This document shows, piece after piece, positions 1 to 6,756 of a DNA stretch of 10,897 nucleotides. The stretch lies in the NCBI GenBank assembly GCA_030705745.1, contig JAUZPT010000061.1:1-10897 (forward strand), given 5' to 3'. The notes under the pieces were generated by a model that saw only the letters and a list, made by a program, of their open reading frames with translations, did not search any database and had not been told where the DNA came from. The number at the start of each line of letters is the position of its first letter. Position 1 is the stretch's first letter. The stretch comes from Bacillota bacterium. Its GTDB lineage: Bacteria; Bacillota; Bacilli; Bacillales; Cytobacillaceae. The position numbers and the translations under genes are program-made.

Positions 1-1330
1 AAATGAAGCACCGATACTTATAAAAGAAATAGTCGAACAATGTTGTGAACTAGACATGGATGATCAAGAAAATTTACTTTTGGGAATGGAGGGTGCTCAC
101 AGTGAAAAAAGGATTGTACATGGTGGAGGAGATGCAACTGGAAAGAATCTGGTGGATTTCCTCTTATCCAATCTTAGTGAAAATATAATTTTCAACGAAG
201 ATGTATTTGTCTACGAACTGCTAATAGATCAGGAAAATAAGCGTTGTATTGGTGCTAAAGGAAGAGCAGCAGATGGTAGCATTCAATGCTTCTATGCAAA
301 ACATGTAGTTATCGCTACGGGAGGATGCGGCCAATTATATGAATTTAGCTCCAATGCTAAAACTGTGACAGGAGACGGAATTGCAATGGCCTATTTGGCT
401 GGCGCTGAAATTACCGATATGGAATTTATTCAATTTCATCCGACCCTTTTGTATGTAGATGGTGAAACAAGAGGGTTGATTTCGGAAGCTGTCAGAGGAG
501 AAGGGGCTGTCCTTGTTAATGATCAAGGAAATCCTATTATGGTAGGTATTCATCCTTATAAGGATCTTGCTCCAAGACATATTGTTTCGCAAACAATTTA
601 CAAATATATAAACAAGGGTAGTCAGGTGTTTTTAGATATTACAGGAATAAAAGATTTTGAATCAAGATTTCCATCCATTACAGCTCTTTGTCATGAAAAT
701 GGAATTCCACTGGAACAAGGCAAGATTCCAGTGGTTCCTGGGAGCCATTTTCTTATGGGGGGGATCAAAACAGACATCATCGGCAGAACGTCAATTAATG
801 GTCTTTATGCTATTGGCGAGGCATCTTGTACTGGTTTGCATGGTGCGAACCGGCTTGCAAGCAATTCTTTATTGGAAGGTCTATTTCAAGGGAAAAAGTT
901 GGCCCATTTCATTAATTCTCAATCGAAACAAGTACTTCGATCTTCGGTACCAAGAAGAATTTTTTTACAAAAAGAATCTAATGTAAATCTGCCTAAAATT
1001 GAGGAGATTCAATGGTCGATGATGTCGAGGGTAGGGATTGTTAGATCCCGGCAATTGCTAGAAAAACAGTTTAGGTGGATCAGAAAATTTGAAATTGAAA
1101 AAAGGGACAATTTGGATGCCTACTCCACAGACGACCTAACCAAGATATTTATGTGCATCACAGCAGGATTAATTACCAAAGCAGCCCTTAAGCGTACCGA
1201 GAGCAGGGGCGGGCATTTCAGGAGTGATTATCCTCTCGAAAATGATACCAACTGGTATAAAAAACAAATTATATATAATCCAAAAGGGGAAGAGAAAAGT
1301 GAACAAATTAAAGCTGCGGTCGCAACTTGA
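1..1330 (+). CDS. nadB: L-aspartate oxidase NadB, 5'-truncated by the window edge
   Basis: FAD-dependent L-aspartate oxidase, which makes iminoaspartate for quinolinate synthase in de novo NAD synthesis. The reading frame is open from base 2, so the ATG at 56 is internal. About 442 residues are present against roughly 530 in the family. The missing N-terminus would carry the GxGxxG FAD-binding fold. Visible family signatures, in order, are the EGAHS..RIVHGGGDATG segment (about bases 90-140), VVIATGGCGQLY, FIQFHPTLLY, RGLISEAVRGEGA, DLAPRHIVSQ, GSHFLMGGI, and the C-terminal FAD-contact segment GLYAIGEASCTGLHGANRLA followed by SNSLLEG. These also occur in SdhA/FrdA flavoproteins, but the nadC and nadA neighbours settle the assignment. 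Its last 32 bases overlap nadC. The operon promoter lies outside the window. No frameshift or missing key motif was seen in the part present. Confidence 0.96.
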   Translation, partial: NEAPILIKEIVEQCCELDMDDQENLLLGMEGAHSEKRIVHGGGDATGKNLVDFLLSNLSENIIFNEDVFVYELLIDQENKRCIGAKGRAADGSIQCFYAKHVVIATGGCGQLYEFSSNAKTVTGDGIAMAYLAGAEITDMEFIQFHPTLLYVDGETRGLISEAVRGEGAVLVNDQGNPIMVGIHPYKDLAPRHIVSQTIYKYINKGSQVFLDITGIKDFESRFPSITALCHENGIPLEQGKIPVVPGSHFLMGGIKTDIIGRTSINGLYAIGEASCTGLHGANRLASNSLLEGLFQGKKLAHFINSQSKQVLRSSVPRRIFLQKESNVNLPKIEEIQWSMMSRVGIVRSRQLLEKQFRWIRKFEIEKRDNLDAYSTDDLTKIFMCITAGLITKAALKRTESRGGHFRSDYPLENDTNWYKKQIIYNPKGEEKSEQIKAAVAT

Positions 1331-2153
1331 GCAATTTTTTATGGAAGATATCGGAGAACAAGATTTAACTAGTAATTTAATATTCTCTGAAAGCGCAGAG
1401 GGCAATATTGTCTTTATTGCAAAAGAAAAGGGAGTCTTTTGCGGTGAGGAAATCATTACTGCAGGTTTTAATTTGCTAAATCCGGAAATTCGGACCGAAA
1501 TCTATTTACAGGATGGCGGAACCTTTGAATACGGGCAAAAAATTGCAACTGCTTCTGGAAAGATTTCCGATTTATTACAGGGGGAAAGAGTCATTCTTAA
1601 TCTGGTTCAAAGGATGAGCGGAATTGCAACCTTAACCCGAAACGCTGTAGAGGTTTTAAACAGTAATGCAACAAAAGTCTGCGATACAAGGAAAACCACC
1701 CCTGGTTTAAGGATGTTTGAGAAATATGCTGTGCGTTGCGGTGGGGGCTTTAACCACCGGTTCGGTTTATACGATGGAGTAATGATTAAGGATAATCATA
1801 TCGCATTTGCAGGGTCGATAACAAAAGCGGTACAGTCCGTTCGCAGGAATGTTGGCCACATGGTAAAAGTAGAAGTTGAAATAGAGACACAGGAACAATT
1901 GATTGAAGCGATTGAGTCAAAAGTAGACGTTATTATGTTTGATAACCGGACACCTGAAGAAATTAAAAATTGGATTAAAATCGTACCTGATAGCATTATT
2001 ACTGAAGCCTCAGGAGGAATAACCCTTGAGCAGTTGGCTTTATACGGCGATACAGGTGTGGATTATATATCTCTTGGGTTCCTTACACACTCTTCAAAGG
2101 CGCTTGATATTAGTGTGAAAGTAAACTGGGATGAAAAAGGAGCGGAAGAATAA
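1299..2153 (+). CDS. nadC: Nicotinate-nucleotide pyrophosphorylase (quinolinate phosphoribosyltransferase) NadC
   Basis: Converts quinolinate and PRPP to nicotinate mononucleotide, CO2 and pyrophosphate, the last step of the aspartate-to-NaMN branch. I chose the GTG at 1299 because it has an AGGGGA ribosome binding site at 1284-1289 and gives the usual N-terminus ([20 protein letters not shown]) and length: 284 residues against about 285-290. An upstream in-frame ATG at 1224 would add 25 residues buried in nadB. Family motifs are [10 protein letters not shown] (129-138), the substrate-binding GGGFNHR (148-154), KDNH (164-167), the ExE strand near 192-195, FDN (214-216), SGGI (238-241) and the ISLG turn near 257-260. 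It overlaps nadB by 32 bases, and its TAA shares one base with the nadA ATG (TAATG), which suggests translational coupling through the operon. Confidence 0.96.
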   Translation: MNKLKLRSQLEQFFMEDIGEQDLTSNLIFSESAEGNIVFIAKEKGVFCGEEIITAGFNLLNPEIRTEIYLQDGGTFEYGQKIATASGKISDLLQGERVILNLVQRMSGIATLTRNAVEVLNSNATKVCDTRKTTPGLRMFEKYAVRCGGGFNHRFGLYDGVMIKDNHIAFAGSITKAVQSVRRNVGHMVKVEVEIETQEQLIEAIESKVDVIMFDNRTPEEIKNWIKIVPDSIITEASGGITLEQLALYGDTGVDYISLGFLTHSSKALDISVKVNWDEKGAEE

Positions 2154-3259
2154 TGAATATCCTGGCATCTCTTCAACAAAACAAGATGATTCCAGAAAAA
2201 TATAAGCAATTGGAAAAAGCTGAATTGGAAGCCCGGGTCTTAGAACATAAAAGAAAATATGGGAGTCGGTTATTTATACCAGGCCATCATTACCAAAAAG
2301 ATGAAGTAATCCAATTTGCGGATTCCTCGGGTGATTCACTGAAGCTTGCACAATTATCCGCTGAAAATACAGAAGCTGAATTTATAGTATTTTGCGGAGT
2401 TCATTTTATGGCAGAAACAGCCGACATCTTAACTACAAAAAATCAAAAGGTTTTTTTGCCGGATATGCGGGCCGGCTGTTCGATGGCCGATATGGCTGAT
2501 ATTTATCAAACTGAAAGTGCATGGAAGACACTTCAAGCCAAATTTGGTGATACTATTCTTCCATTAACATATGTTAACTCAACTGCCGCAATTAAAGCTT
2601 TTGTAGGAACAAATGGGGGAGCGACAGTCACCTCTTCTAATGCTGAATCAATGCTTACTTGGGCATTTAAACAAAAAGAACGGATATTATTTCTGCCTGA
2701 TCAACATCTCGGCAGAAATACAGCAGTTAACCTTGGTATTAGCCTTGAAGAAATGGCTTTATGGGACCCCAACAGTGATACCCTTGAATATAACGGAGAC
2801 CCAATGAAGATAAAAGTAATTCTCTGGAAGGGGCACTGTTCAGTTCATGAAAACTTTACTGTCCAAAATATAGCAGATATCCGAAAGGATTATCCTGAAA
2901 TGAATATAATTGTACATCCAGAATGCCGTCGTGAAGTTGTAGAATTATCTGATCAGTCAGGGTCGACAAGTTATATAATTGATGCAATCGAAAGAGCTAA
3001 AAGTGGCTCGTCATGGGCCATCGGAACTGAGATGAATCTTGTAAACCGGTTAATAAAAAATCATCCTGATAAAAATATTATTTCATTAAATCCGCATATG
3101 TGTCCTTGCCTCACCATGAATAGAATTGATTTGCCACATCTTGTTTGGTGTCTGGATAGTCTTTCTTCCGGTTTGGAGCAGAATATAATTGAAGTAAGTG
3201 AAGACATTGCGCACCAGGCAAAATTAGCACTTGAGAGAATGTTATTGATTAATAATTGA
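2153..3259 (+). CDS. nadA: Quinolinate synthase NadA (4Fe-4S enzyme)
   Basis: Condenses iminoaspartate from NadB with dihydroxyacetone phosphate to form quinolinate, using a [4Fe-4S] cluster. The product is 368 residues, the length of long-form Bacillus NadA. Expected cluster ligands are visible: Cys109 (MRAGCSMAD), Cys229 (WKGHCSVHE) and Cys319 in [10 protein letters not shown]; Cys317 is a nearby extra cysteine. Other signatures are the [14 protein letters not shown] substrate segment (44-57), the [11 protein letters not shown] stretch (80-90), TYVNS (139-143), NAESML (163-168), PDQHLG (182-187) and HPEC (255-258). The start overlaps the nadC stop by one base, with AAGGAG (2138-2143) as ribosome binding site inside nadC. 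The gene ends the nad operon and is followed at once by a strong terminator. Confidence 0.97.
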   Translation: MNILASLQQNKMIPEKYKQLEKAELEARVLEHKRKYGSRLFIPGHHYQKDEVIQFADSSGDSLKLAQLSAENTEAEFIVFCGVHFMAETADILTTKNQKVFLPDMRAGCSMADMADIYQTESAWKTLQAKFGDTILPLTYVNSTAAIKAFVGTNGGATVTSSNAESMLTWAFKQKERILFLPDQHLGRNTAVNLGISLEEMALWDPNSDTLEYNGDPMKIKVILWKGHCSVHENFTVQNIADIRKDYPEMNIIVHPECRREVVELSDQSGSTSYIIDAIERAKSGSSWAIGTEMNLVNRLIKNHPDKNIISLNPHMCPCLTMNRIDLPHLVWCLDSLSSGLEQNIIEVSEDIAHQAKLALERMLLINN

Positions 3260-3263
3260 TATG

Positions 3264-3300
3264 AAGTGGCTGCAGATTTTAATTGCAGCCACTTTTTTTA
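3264..3300 (+). terminator. Intrinsic terminator of the nadB-nadC-nadA operon
   Basis: An 11-bp perfect stem, AAGTGGCTGCA (3264-3274) with TGCAGCCACTT (3284-3294), closes a 9-base loop and runs into a T tract. It begins five bases after the nadA stop and separates the NAD genes from the sporulation genes. Confidence 0.92.
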
Positions 3301-3331
3301 AAATGGTTTCAATCATAAATTTTATTTTGTA

Positions 3332-3349
3332 TACATAAGTTTTTATGTA
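3332..3349. repeat. Perfect 7-bp inverted repeat upstream of safA
   Basis: TACATAA (3332-3338) and TTATGTA (3343-3349) are separated by GTTT. The dyad lies just upstream of the putative safA promoter. It could be an operator or upstream promoter element, but it is AT-rich and short, so chance is a real alternative. I do not recognise it as the site of a particular regulator. Confidence 0.35.
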
Positions 3350-3352
3350 GAT

Positions 3353-3383
3353 TAATAGCAATTTGCCCATTCTGACATACAAT
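3353..3383 (+). promoter_or_regulatory. Putative sigma-E promoter of safA
   Basis: CATACAAT at 3376-3383 fits the sigma-E -10 consensus (CATACAnT) very well. The -35 candidate, around TAATAGCA (3353-3360), keeps only the ATA core and lies about 15 bases upstream. Transcription would start near 3390, leaving a leader of about 25 bases before the GTG at 3416. In B. subtilis safA is a mother-cell, sigma-E-dependent gene, which supports the reading. The weak -35 limits confidence. Confidence 0.55.
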
Positions 3384-3415
3384 ATATGGACTTATGCCAT
3401 AGGAGGGAAATCAGA

Positions 3416-5113
3416 GTGAAAATCCATATCGTCCAAAAAGGAGATACTCTTTGGAAGATCGCCAAGAAATACGGCGCAAATTTTGAAGAGCTGAAAAAAA
3501 TGAATTCGCAGCTCAGCAACCCTGATATGATAATGCCCGGAATGAAAGTAAAAGTTCCAACAACAGGTGGTCATATAAAAAAAGAAGCACCGATCATGCA
3601 AACAACCCCCGGAGCACCAATCAATATGGGATCGAAAAAAGAAATGCCGATTGTCGAGCACCCTTTTGCTAAAGAAAAGCCGAAGGAAATGCCGATTGCT
3701 GAAGCGCCACCACAGCCAATTGTGAAAGAAGCACCAAAAATACCGTATACTCCTAAAATGCCACAGCCAGTCATGCCGGAAATTGATATTAACAATTACT
3801 ATATGTTGAATATGGCAAATATGTCTGTTCAACAACCGCAGCCAACACTCCCGCCAAAGCCGCAACCTATCCAGCCGATCGTGAAAGAGGTTCCTAAAAA
3901 AGTAGAGGCTCCAAAGGAAATGCCAATACAAATGCCTATACAAGGAGTGATTGAACAACCTATGTGTCCGCCAGAAGAGTGTATACCGATTTCGCCTATA
4001 ATGCCAGGACCAGGTTTTAATTATCCATGGGGATATCCACAGCAGCCTGCGATGCCTTTTGCTCCAGTGTATCCGATGAATCCGGGAATGAACCCTGGGG
4101 TAAATCCCGGTATGTATCCGCCAATGAATCCCGGCATGTATCCAGCAATGCATCCAACGAATCCAGGAATGATGGGAGGAGCTCCAGGTATGATGGCAGG
4201 CCCTTCCATGATGCATGGTGGTGGAATGCCGTATCATGGTGATGAATCTTCTTCCTTTATGCCACAGATGCCGCAAATGCAACAAATGCAGCAAATGCCT
4301 ATGATGGGACAACAAGGTTATCCGCGCCTTGAAAAAAGTCAAAAAGAAGCACCAATAGCACAACAACCGTTTCAGCCAGCTTTTGTCCCGCCGCCTCCAA
4401 CAGCACCTGTGCAGCCTATAGCAGCACCTACGCCACCTATTGCTGAAATGCCAATGGCTTATCAGCCGATGCCTATAGGAGATAATTGTTATCCTGTATC
4501 ACCGGTAATGCCTGGACCAGGGTTTGGACCACAGATGGGCTACCCATATGCTCAAATGCCATATGGTTACCAACCAATAGGACCTGCGCCACAGATGCAA
4601 AGTCCGATGGGCCATATGGAGTCATCAGATATGATGATGCCTATGCAAGGATATCCACAGCAGGCGCCAGGCATGCAAAACCCAATGATGGGTTATCCGC
4701 AGCAGGCGCCAGGCATGCAAAACCCGATGATGGGTTATCCGCAGCAGGCGCCAGGCATGCAAAACCCAATGATGAGTTATCCGCAGCAGGCACCCGGCAT
4801 GCAAAACCCAATGATGGGTTATCCGCAACAGATGCCCGGCATGCAAAACCCGATGATGGGTTATCCGCAACAAATACCAGGCATGCAAAACCCGATGCAA
4901 GGGACTCAACCACAAATGATGGGCAGTCAAATGCCGATGATGAGAAATAGCGAAGAGGAGCAACAAGCGTTTACACCAACAACCCCTCCAGTTTATTCAG
5001 CTCCTTATCCTGCACAAATGATTCCAGCGCAGCCCCCATTGATGAATCCGTATGGGATGGGACCTTATGATCTGTCACGCGATCAAAGAGAAGGCAGCGA
5101 GTATGACGATTAG
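3416..5113 (+). CDS. safA: SafA-type spore coat morphogenetic protein: LysM domain plus repetitive Met/Pro/Gln-rich tail
   Basis: Inner-coat morphogenetic protein; in B. subtilis SafA is recruited by SpoVID to the forespore surface and organises the inner coat. I take the GTG at 3416, with AGGAGGG at 3401-3407, because translation then opens KIHIVQKGDTLWKIAKKYG as in SafA homologues. An in-frame ATG at 3386 lacks a ribosome binding site and lies almost at the predicted transcript start. The product is 565 residues, well above the 387 I recall for B. subtilis. One LysM domain (about 2-48) precedes a low-complexity tail. The tail holds five KE(A/M)PI boxes (56, 75, 90, 167, 310), two copies of C-x-P-x-S-P-x-M-P-G-P-G-F (189-201, 358-370), NPGM-rich repeats (222-252), a QMPQMQQMQQM run (284-294) and six tandem 14-residue repeats (412-495). 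Only three cysteines are present (184, 189, 358). The abundant Gln and Lys would suit Tgl transglutaminase cross-linking (inference). The stop overlaps the next gene. Confidence 0.93.
   Translation: MKIHIVQKGDTLWKIAKKYGANFEELKKMNSQLSNPDMIMPGMKVKVPTTGGHIKKEAPIMQTTPGAPINMGSKKEMPIVEHPFAKEKPKEMPIAEAPPQPIVKEAPKIPYTPKMPQPVMPEIDINNYYMLNMANMSVQQPQPTLPPKPQPIQPIVKEVPKKVEAPKEMPIQMPIQGVIEQPMCPPEECIPISPIMPGPGFNYPWGYPQQPAMPFAPVYPMNPGMNPGVNPGMYPPMNPGMYPAMHPTNPGMMGGAPGMMAGPSMMHGGGMPYHGDESSSFMPQMPQMQQMQQMPMMGQQGYPRLEKSQKEAPIAQQPFQPAFVPPPPTAPVQPIAAPTPPIAEMPMAYQPMPIGDNCYPVSPVMPGPGFGPQMGYPYAQMPYGYQPIGPAPQMQSPMGHMESSDMMMPMQGYPQQAPGMQNPMMGYPQQAPGMQNPMMGYPQQAPGMQNPMMSYPQQAPGMQNPMMGYPQQMPGMQNPMMGYPQQIPGMQNPMQGTQPQMMGSQMPMMRNSEEEQQAFTPTTPPVYSAPYPAQMIPAQPPLMNPYGMGPYDLSRDQREGSEYDD
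4079..4171 (+). repeat. Degenerate NPGM-type coding repeats in safA
   Basis: Residues 222-252 are built from the units NPGM, NPGV, NPGMYPPM, NPGMYPAM and a final NPGM. The DNA copies have diverged, which suggests an older expansion than the 42-bp array downstream. Confidence 0.7.
4174..4192 (+). promoter_or_regulatory. Candidate internal translation start (strong Shine-Dalgarno plus in-frame ATG) within safA
   Basis: GGGAGGAG at 4174-4181 is followed after 8 bases by ATG at 4190-4192, in frame with safA (Met259). It would give a roughly 307-residue C-terminal form without LysM. B. subtilis SafA is known to produce a short C-terminal form (C30) by internal initiation. The site is encoded by Gly-Gly-Ala codons, so it may be partly fortuitous, and the many nearby Met codons give other candidates. 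Confidence 0.5.
4649..4900 (+). repeat. Six in-frame 42-bp tandem repeats in safA, encoding GYPQQAPGMQNPMM
   Basis: Six units of exactly 42 bp start at 4649, 4691, 4733, 4775, 4817 and 4859. The protein unit is GYPQQAPGMQNPMM. Unit 4 begins with Ser, units 5 and 6 replace Ala with Met and Ile, and unit 6 ends in Gln. All six share the 14-base core GGCATGCAAAACCC. Units 2 and 3 differ by one base, which points to recent duplication, while the outer units are more diverged. There are no spacers and the frame is kept throughout. Confidence 0.96.
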
Positions 5114-6077
5114 GAAGGGAGGAGACGATGTTTACTTAAATCGTCTCTTCTCCTATTTACAACAGCAATTCCAAGGTGAAATAGTAAATATGAAGCCTAT
5201 TCGCCAAACTGTATTTTTTGTGCAAACAAAAACTAACAAGTACGTCATCAAAGGCTATTCTTCATACAATCGATTGAAAATACAGGAAACCTTTACTTCT
5301 ACTCTGAAAAAAGAGGGTTTTCAGGATACGTATTCATTTGTGCAGCCAGCGGGAAAGGACCCGTTGCTTTTTGAAAAAATGTATCTTGGTTGCATCGAAT
5401 ATATTGAGCCCCATCAAGAAAATTTTTCTTACAAAACAAAAAAAGAACGTTTGGAAGGGCTCGAATTGTTAGGGAAATTTCATACTGTCACCGCTTCTTT
5501 TGAAAAAAGATACAGAACATTAATTCCGAAAGCAAAATTAATAAAAAAATGGAAAGAACGTGCAGATTTTTTTTCTGAACATCGTCCAATAGTTGGAAAA
5601 TTCATCAATACAAATATCCTTGATGAATTAATGACATGGGCATACTGGTCTCTCGACGGAATGGAAAAACATCGAGATTATTTCAAAAGTGAGCCGCATG
5701 TAATTTTGCATGGAGATGTTGCACATCATAATTTTTTAAGGGCAGCATCCGGAAAATTAACTCTTATAGATTTTGATTTGATAAGTCTTGGATCAGATAC
5801 GATTGATCTTGTGCAATATGCAAACCGAATTCTTCCTTTTCTCTCTTGGTCATTGAAAGACCTCCAAAAATATCCTCTTCTTCAGAAAAAAATGCAGGAA
5901 AAAGCATATTTGTATTCATTGGCATATCCGTCGGATATATTCCGGGAATGGAACAGGATAATCAAAGACAACACATACATGAATTCTGTACAAACTCAAC
6001 AAGTAATGGAACTGACTATGGGTCAATTTTATTTGAGGGAAAAATTTTTCAAAAGACTTAAGCGATTTTTGGACTAA
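5103..6077 (+). CDS. CotS/YsxE-type spore-coat-associated kinase-like protein (APH fold)
   Basis: Member of the aminoglycoside phosphotransferase-like superfamily, closest in look to the CotS, YsxE and YutH group of Bacillus spore coat proteins. From the ATG at 5103 it is 324 residues. Visible motifs are YVIK (47-50; Lys50 is a candidate nucleotide-binding lysine), the catalytic loop HGDVAHHN (203-210; Asp205 and Asn210) and IDFD (222-225; Asp223 as metal ligand). Since these residues are intact, activity is possible, though the substrate is unknown. The start overlaps safA by 11 bases with AGAGAAGG (5087-5094) 8 bases upstream. A stronger GGGAGGAG (5117-5124) lies after it with no in-frame start behind, so the N-terminus is uncertain; further in-frame ATGs at 5052 and 5067 lie inside safA. 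In B. subtilis ysxE adjoins spoVID, whose product binds SafA, so the placement beside safA fits a coat role (inference). Confidence 0.82.
   Translation: MTIRKGGDDVYLNRLFSYLQQQFQGEIVNMKPIRQTVFFVQTKTNKYVIKGYSSYNRLKIQETFTSTLKKEGFQDTYSFVQPAGKDPLLFEKMYLGCIEYIEPHQENFSYKTKKERLEGLELLGKFHTVTASFEKRYRTLIPKAKLIKKWKERADFFSEHRPIVGKFINTNILDELMTWAYWSLDGMEKHRDYFKSEPHVILHGDVAHHNFLRAASGKLTLIDFDLISLGSDTIDLVQYANRILPFLSWSLKDLQKYPLLQKKMQEKAYLYSLAYPSDIFREWNRIIKDNTYMNSVQTQQVMELTMGQFYLREKFFKRLKRFLD
5117..5152 (+). promoter_or_regulatory. Hairpin covering the Shine-Dalgarno at the safA/kinase-gene junction
   Basis: Bases 5117-5129 pair with 5140-5152 around a 10-base loop. The core GAGACGAT/ATCGTCTC (5122-5129/5140-5147) is perfect and is extended by five outer pairs, two of them G-U. 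The stem contains the GGGAGGAG motif and begins four bases after the safA stop. No T tract follows, so it does not look like a terminator. A ribosome ending on safA would melt it. Confidence 0.6.
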
Positions 6078-6135
6078 AAATTCAATTGTTGATGATGGGC
6101 AATATGTTTAGTTTTTGGTCTATTCTTACAGAATT

Positions 6136-6193
6136 AAAATCCCCCTTTCGTTGCAGTCTAATAATAAGCATTTGTAAGAGGGGGGATTTTTTT
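6136..6193 (+). terminator. Terminator-like hairpin overlapping the ribosome binding site of the coxA-like gene
   Basis: AAAATCCCCC (6136-6145) pairs perfectly with GGGGGATTTT (6181-6190). Three inner pairs, two of them G-U, extend the stem and leave a loop of about 29 bases. The right arm runs into seven Ts (6187-6193). The same G run forms the ribosome binding site of the next gene, and the T tract includes the first two bases of its TTG start. It may end the safA-kinase transcript, mask translation of the lipoprotein gene, or do both. The long loop lowers confidence in termination. Confidence 0.6.
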
Positions 6194-6704
6194 GAATGGA
6201 TTATTGAGAATTCTGTGTGTTGCATCGCTTGTCTTTGTTTTGTCAGGATGTAATAGTAGTGGGAAGTCTGGTGCACAACAGAAGTATAATAATTCTGCCC
6301 AGCCGCTAGGGTATTATTCGAATGATAAACAAAACAAAGGTAAAAACATGACGTGGAATGACAATCATGGACCGATTTTGAAAATGATGAACAACTCACT
6401 TGGAAAAACCAATAACTCCGGAACAATTTATACAAATAGGGTGGATTTGGATGAAGCGAGAATCAAAAGGGCGGCCGCTTCAGTCAATAATGTAAAGGAA
6501 GTTCAATCCGTCGCCTTAGGAACTTCGGTCGTTATTTCCGTGAACCTTGACGATAAAAGGAAAGCAGAAAAAACGAAAGTACAGATCATGGAAGCTGTTA
6601 AGCCGTACTTGGCAGGAAGAACGTGTACAATTATTACGGACAAAGGGACGTTCAACCGGAAAATAAATCGGCATAACGACCTTCTTGAAGGCGGAGTTCG
6701 ATAA
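6192..6704 (+). CDS. coxA: YhcN/YlaJ-family sporulation lipoprotein, CoxA-like
   Basis: Predicted lipoprotein of 170 residues. The N-terminus has a short positive segment, a hydrophobic core and the lipobox LSGC with Cys20 as lipid anchor. A Gly/Ser/Asn/Gln-rich linker (about 21-80) precedes a C-terminal domain (about 84-158) with the pattern of YhcN/YlaJ proteins: RIKRAAASVNNVKEVQSV, then a VVISVNL strand and a C-terminal TIITDKG strand. In B. subtilis the member downstream of safA is CoxA (YrbB), reported in the spore cortex. The name rests mainly on this position and the family fold, not on close identity. Start is TTG at 6192 with GAGGGGGG (6178-6185) six bases upstream. The ATG at 6196 is out of frame. 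That ribosome binding site is inside a hairpin arm. I see no clear promoter in 6078-6191, so expression may depend on read-through or on an unrecognised sporulation promoter. Confidence 0.75.
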   Translation: MNGLLRILCVASLVFVLSGCNSSGKSGAQQKYNNSAQPLGYYSNDKQNKGKNMTWNDNHGPILKMMNNSLGKTNNSGTIYTNRVDLDEARIKRAAASVNNVKEVQSVALGTSVVISVNLDDKRKAEKTKVQIMEAVKPYLAGRTCTIITDKGTFNRKINRHNDLLEGGVR

Positions 6705-6724
6705 AATTGATCACAAGAATGATG

Positions 6725-6756
6725 GAGCAAAGAGCAAATGTCTTTGCTCTTTTTTT
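6725..6756 (+). terminator. Intrinsic terminator of the coxA-like gene
   Basis: GAGCAAAGA (6725-6733) and TCTTTGCTC (6741-6749) form a perfect 9-bp stem with a 7-base loop, followed by seven Ts (6750-6756). It lies 20 bases past the coxA-like stop. Confidence 0.93.

Noticed and set aside
657..986. Extra 109-codon frame inside nadB
   Set aside because: It is an alternate-frame reading of conserved nadB sequence with no ribosome binding site or recognisable family.
56..1330. ATG at 56 as the start of nadB
   Set aside because: The frame stays open to the left edge and the family needs about 90 more N-terminal residues, including the FAD-binding motif, so the gene is cut by the window.
3941..3964. 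Another internal start in safA (AAGGAG before ATG at 3962, Met183)
   Set aside because: The spacing of about 14 bases is too long for efficient initiation; the 4174-4192 site is much better.
3392..4366. Long open frame of about 324 codons on the minus strand across safA
   Set aside because: It mirrors the low-complexity Met/Pro/Gln codons of safA, giving a His/Trp/Arg-rich product with no recognisable domain, and lacks a convincing ribosome binding site.
4649..4900. CRISPR array
   Set aside because: The units are contiguous, in frame with safA, and have no unique spacers.
4486..4950. Second + strand open frame through the 42-bp array
   Set aside because: A repeat of 42 bp keeps all frames open together. 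The product is only an alternate-frame reading of the safA repeats and has no start signal.
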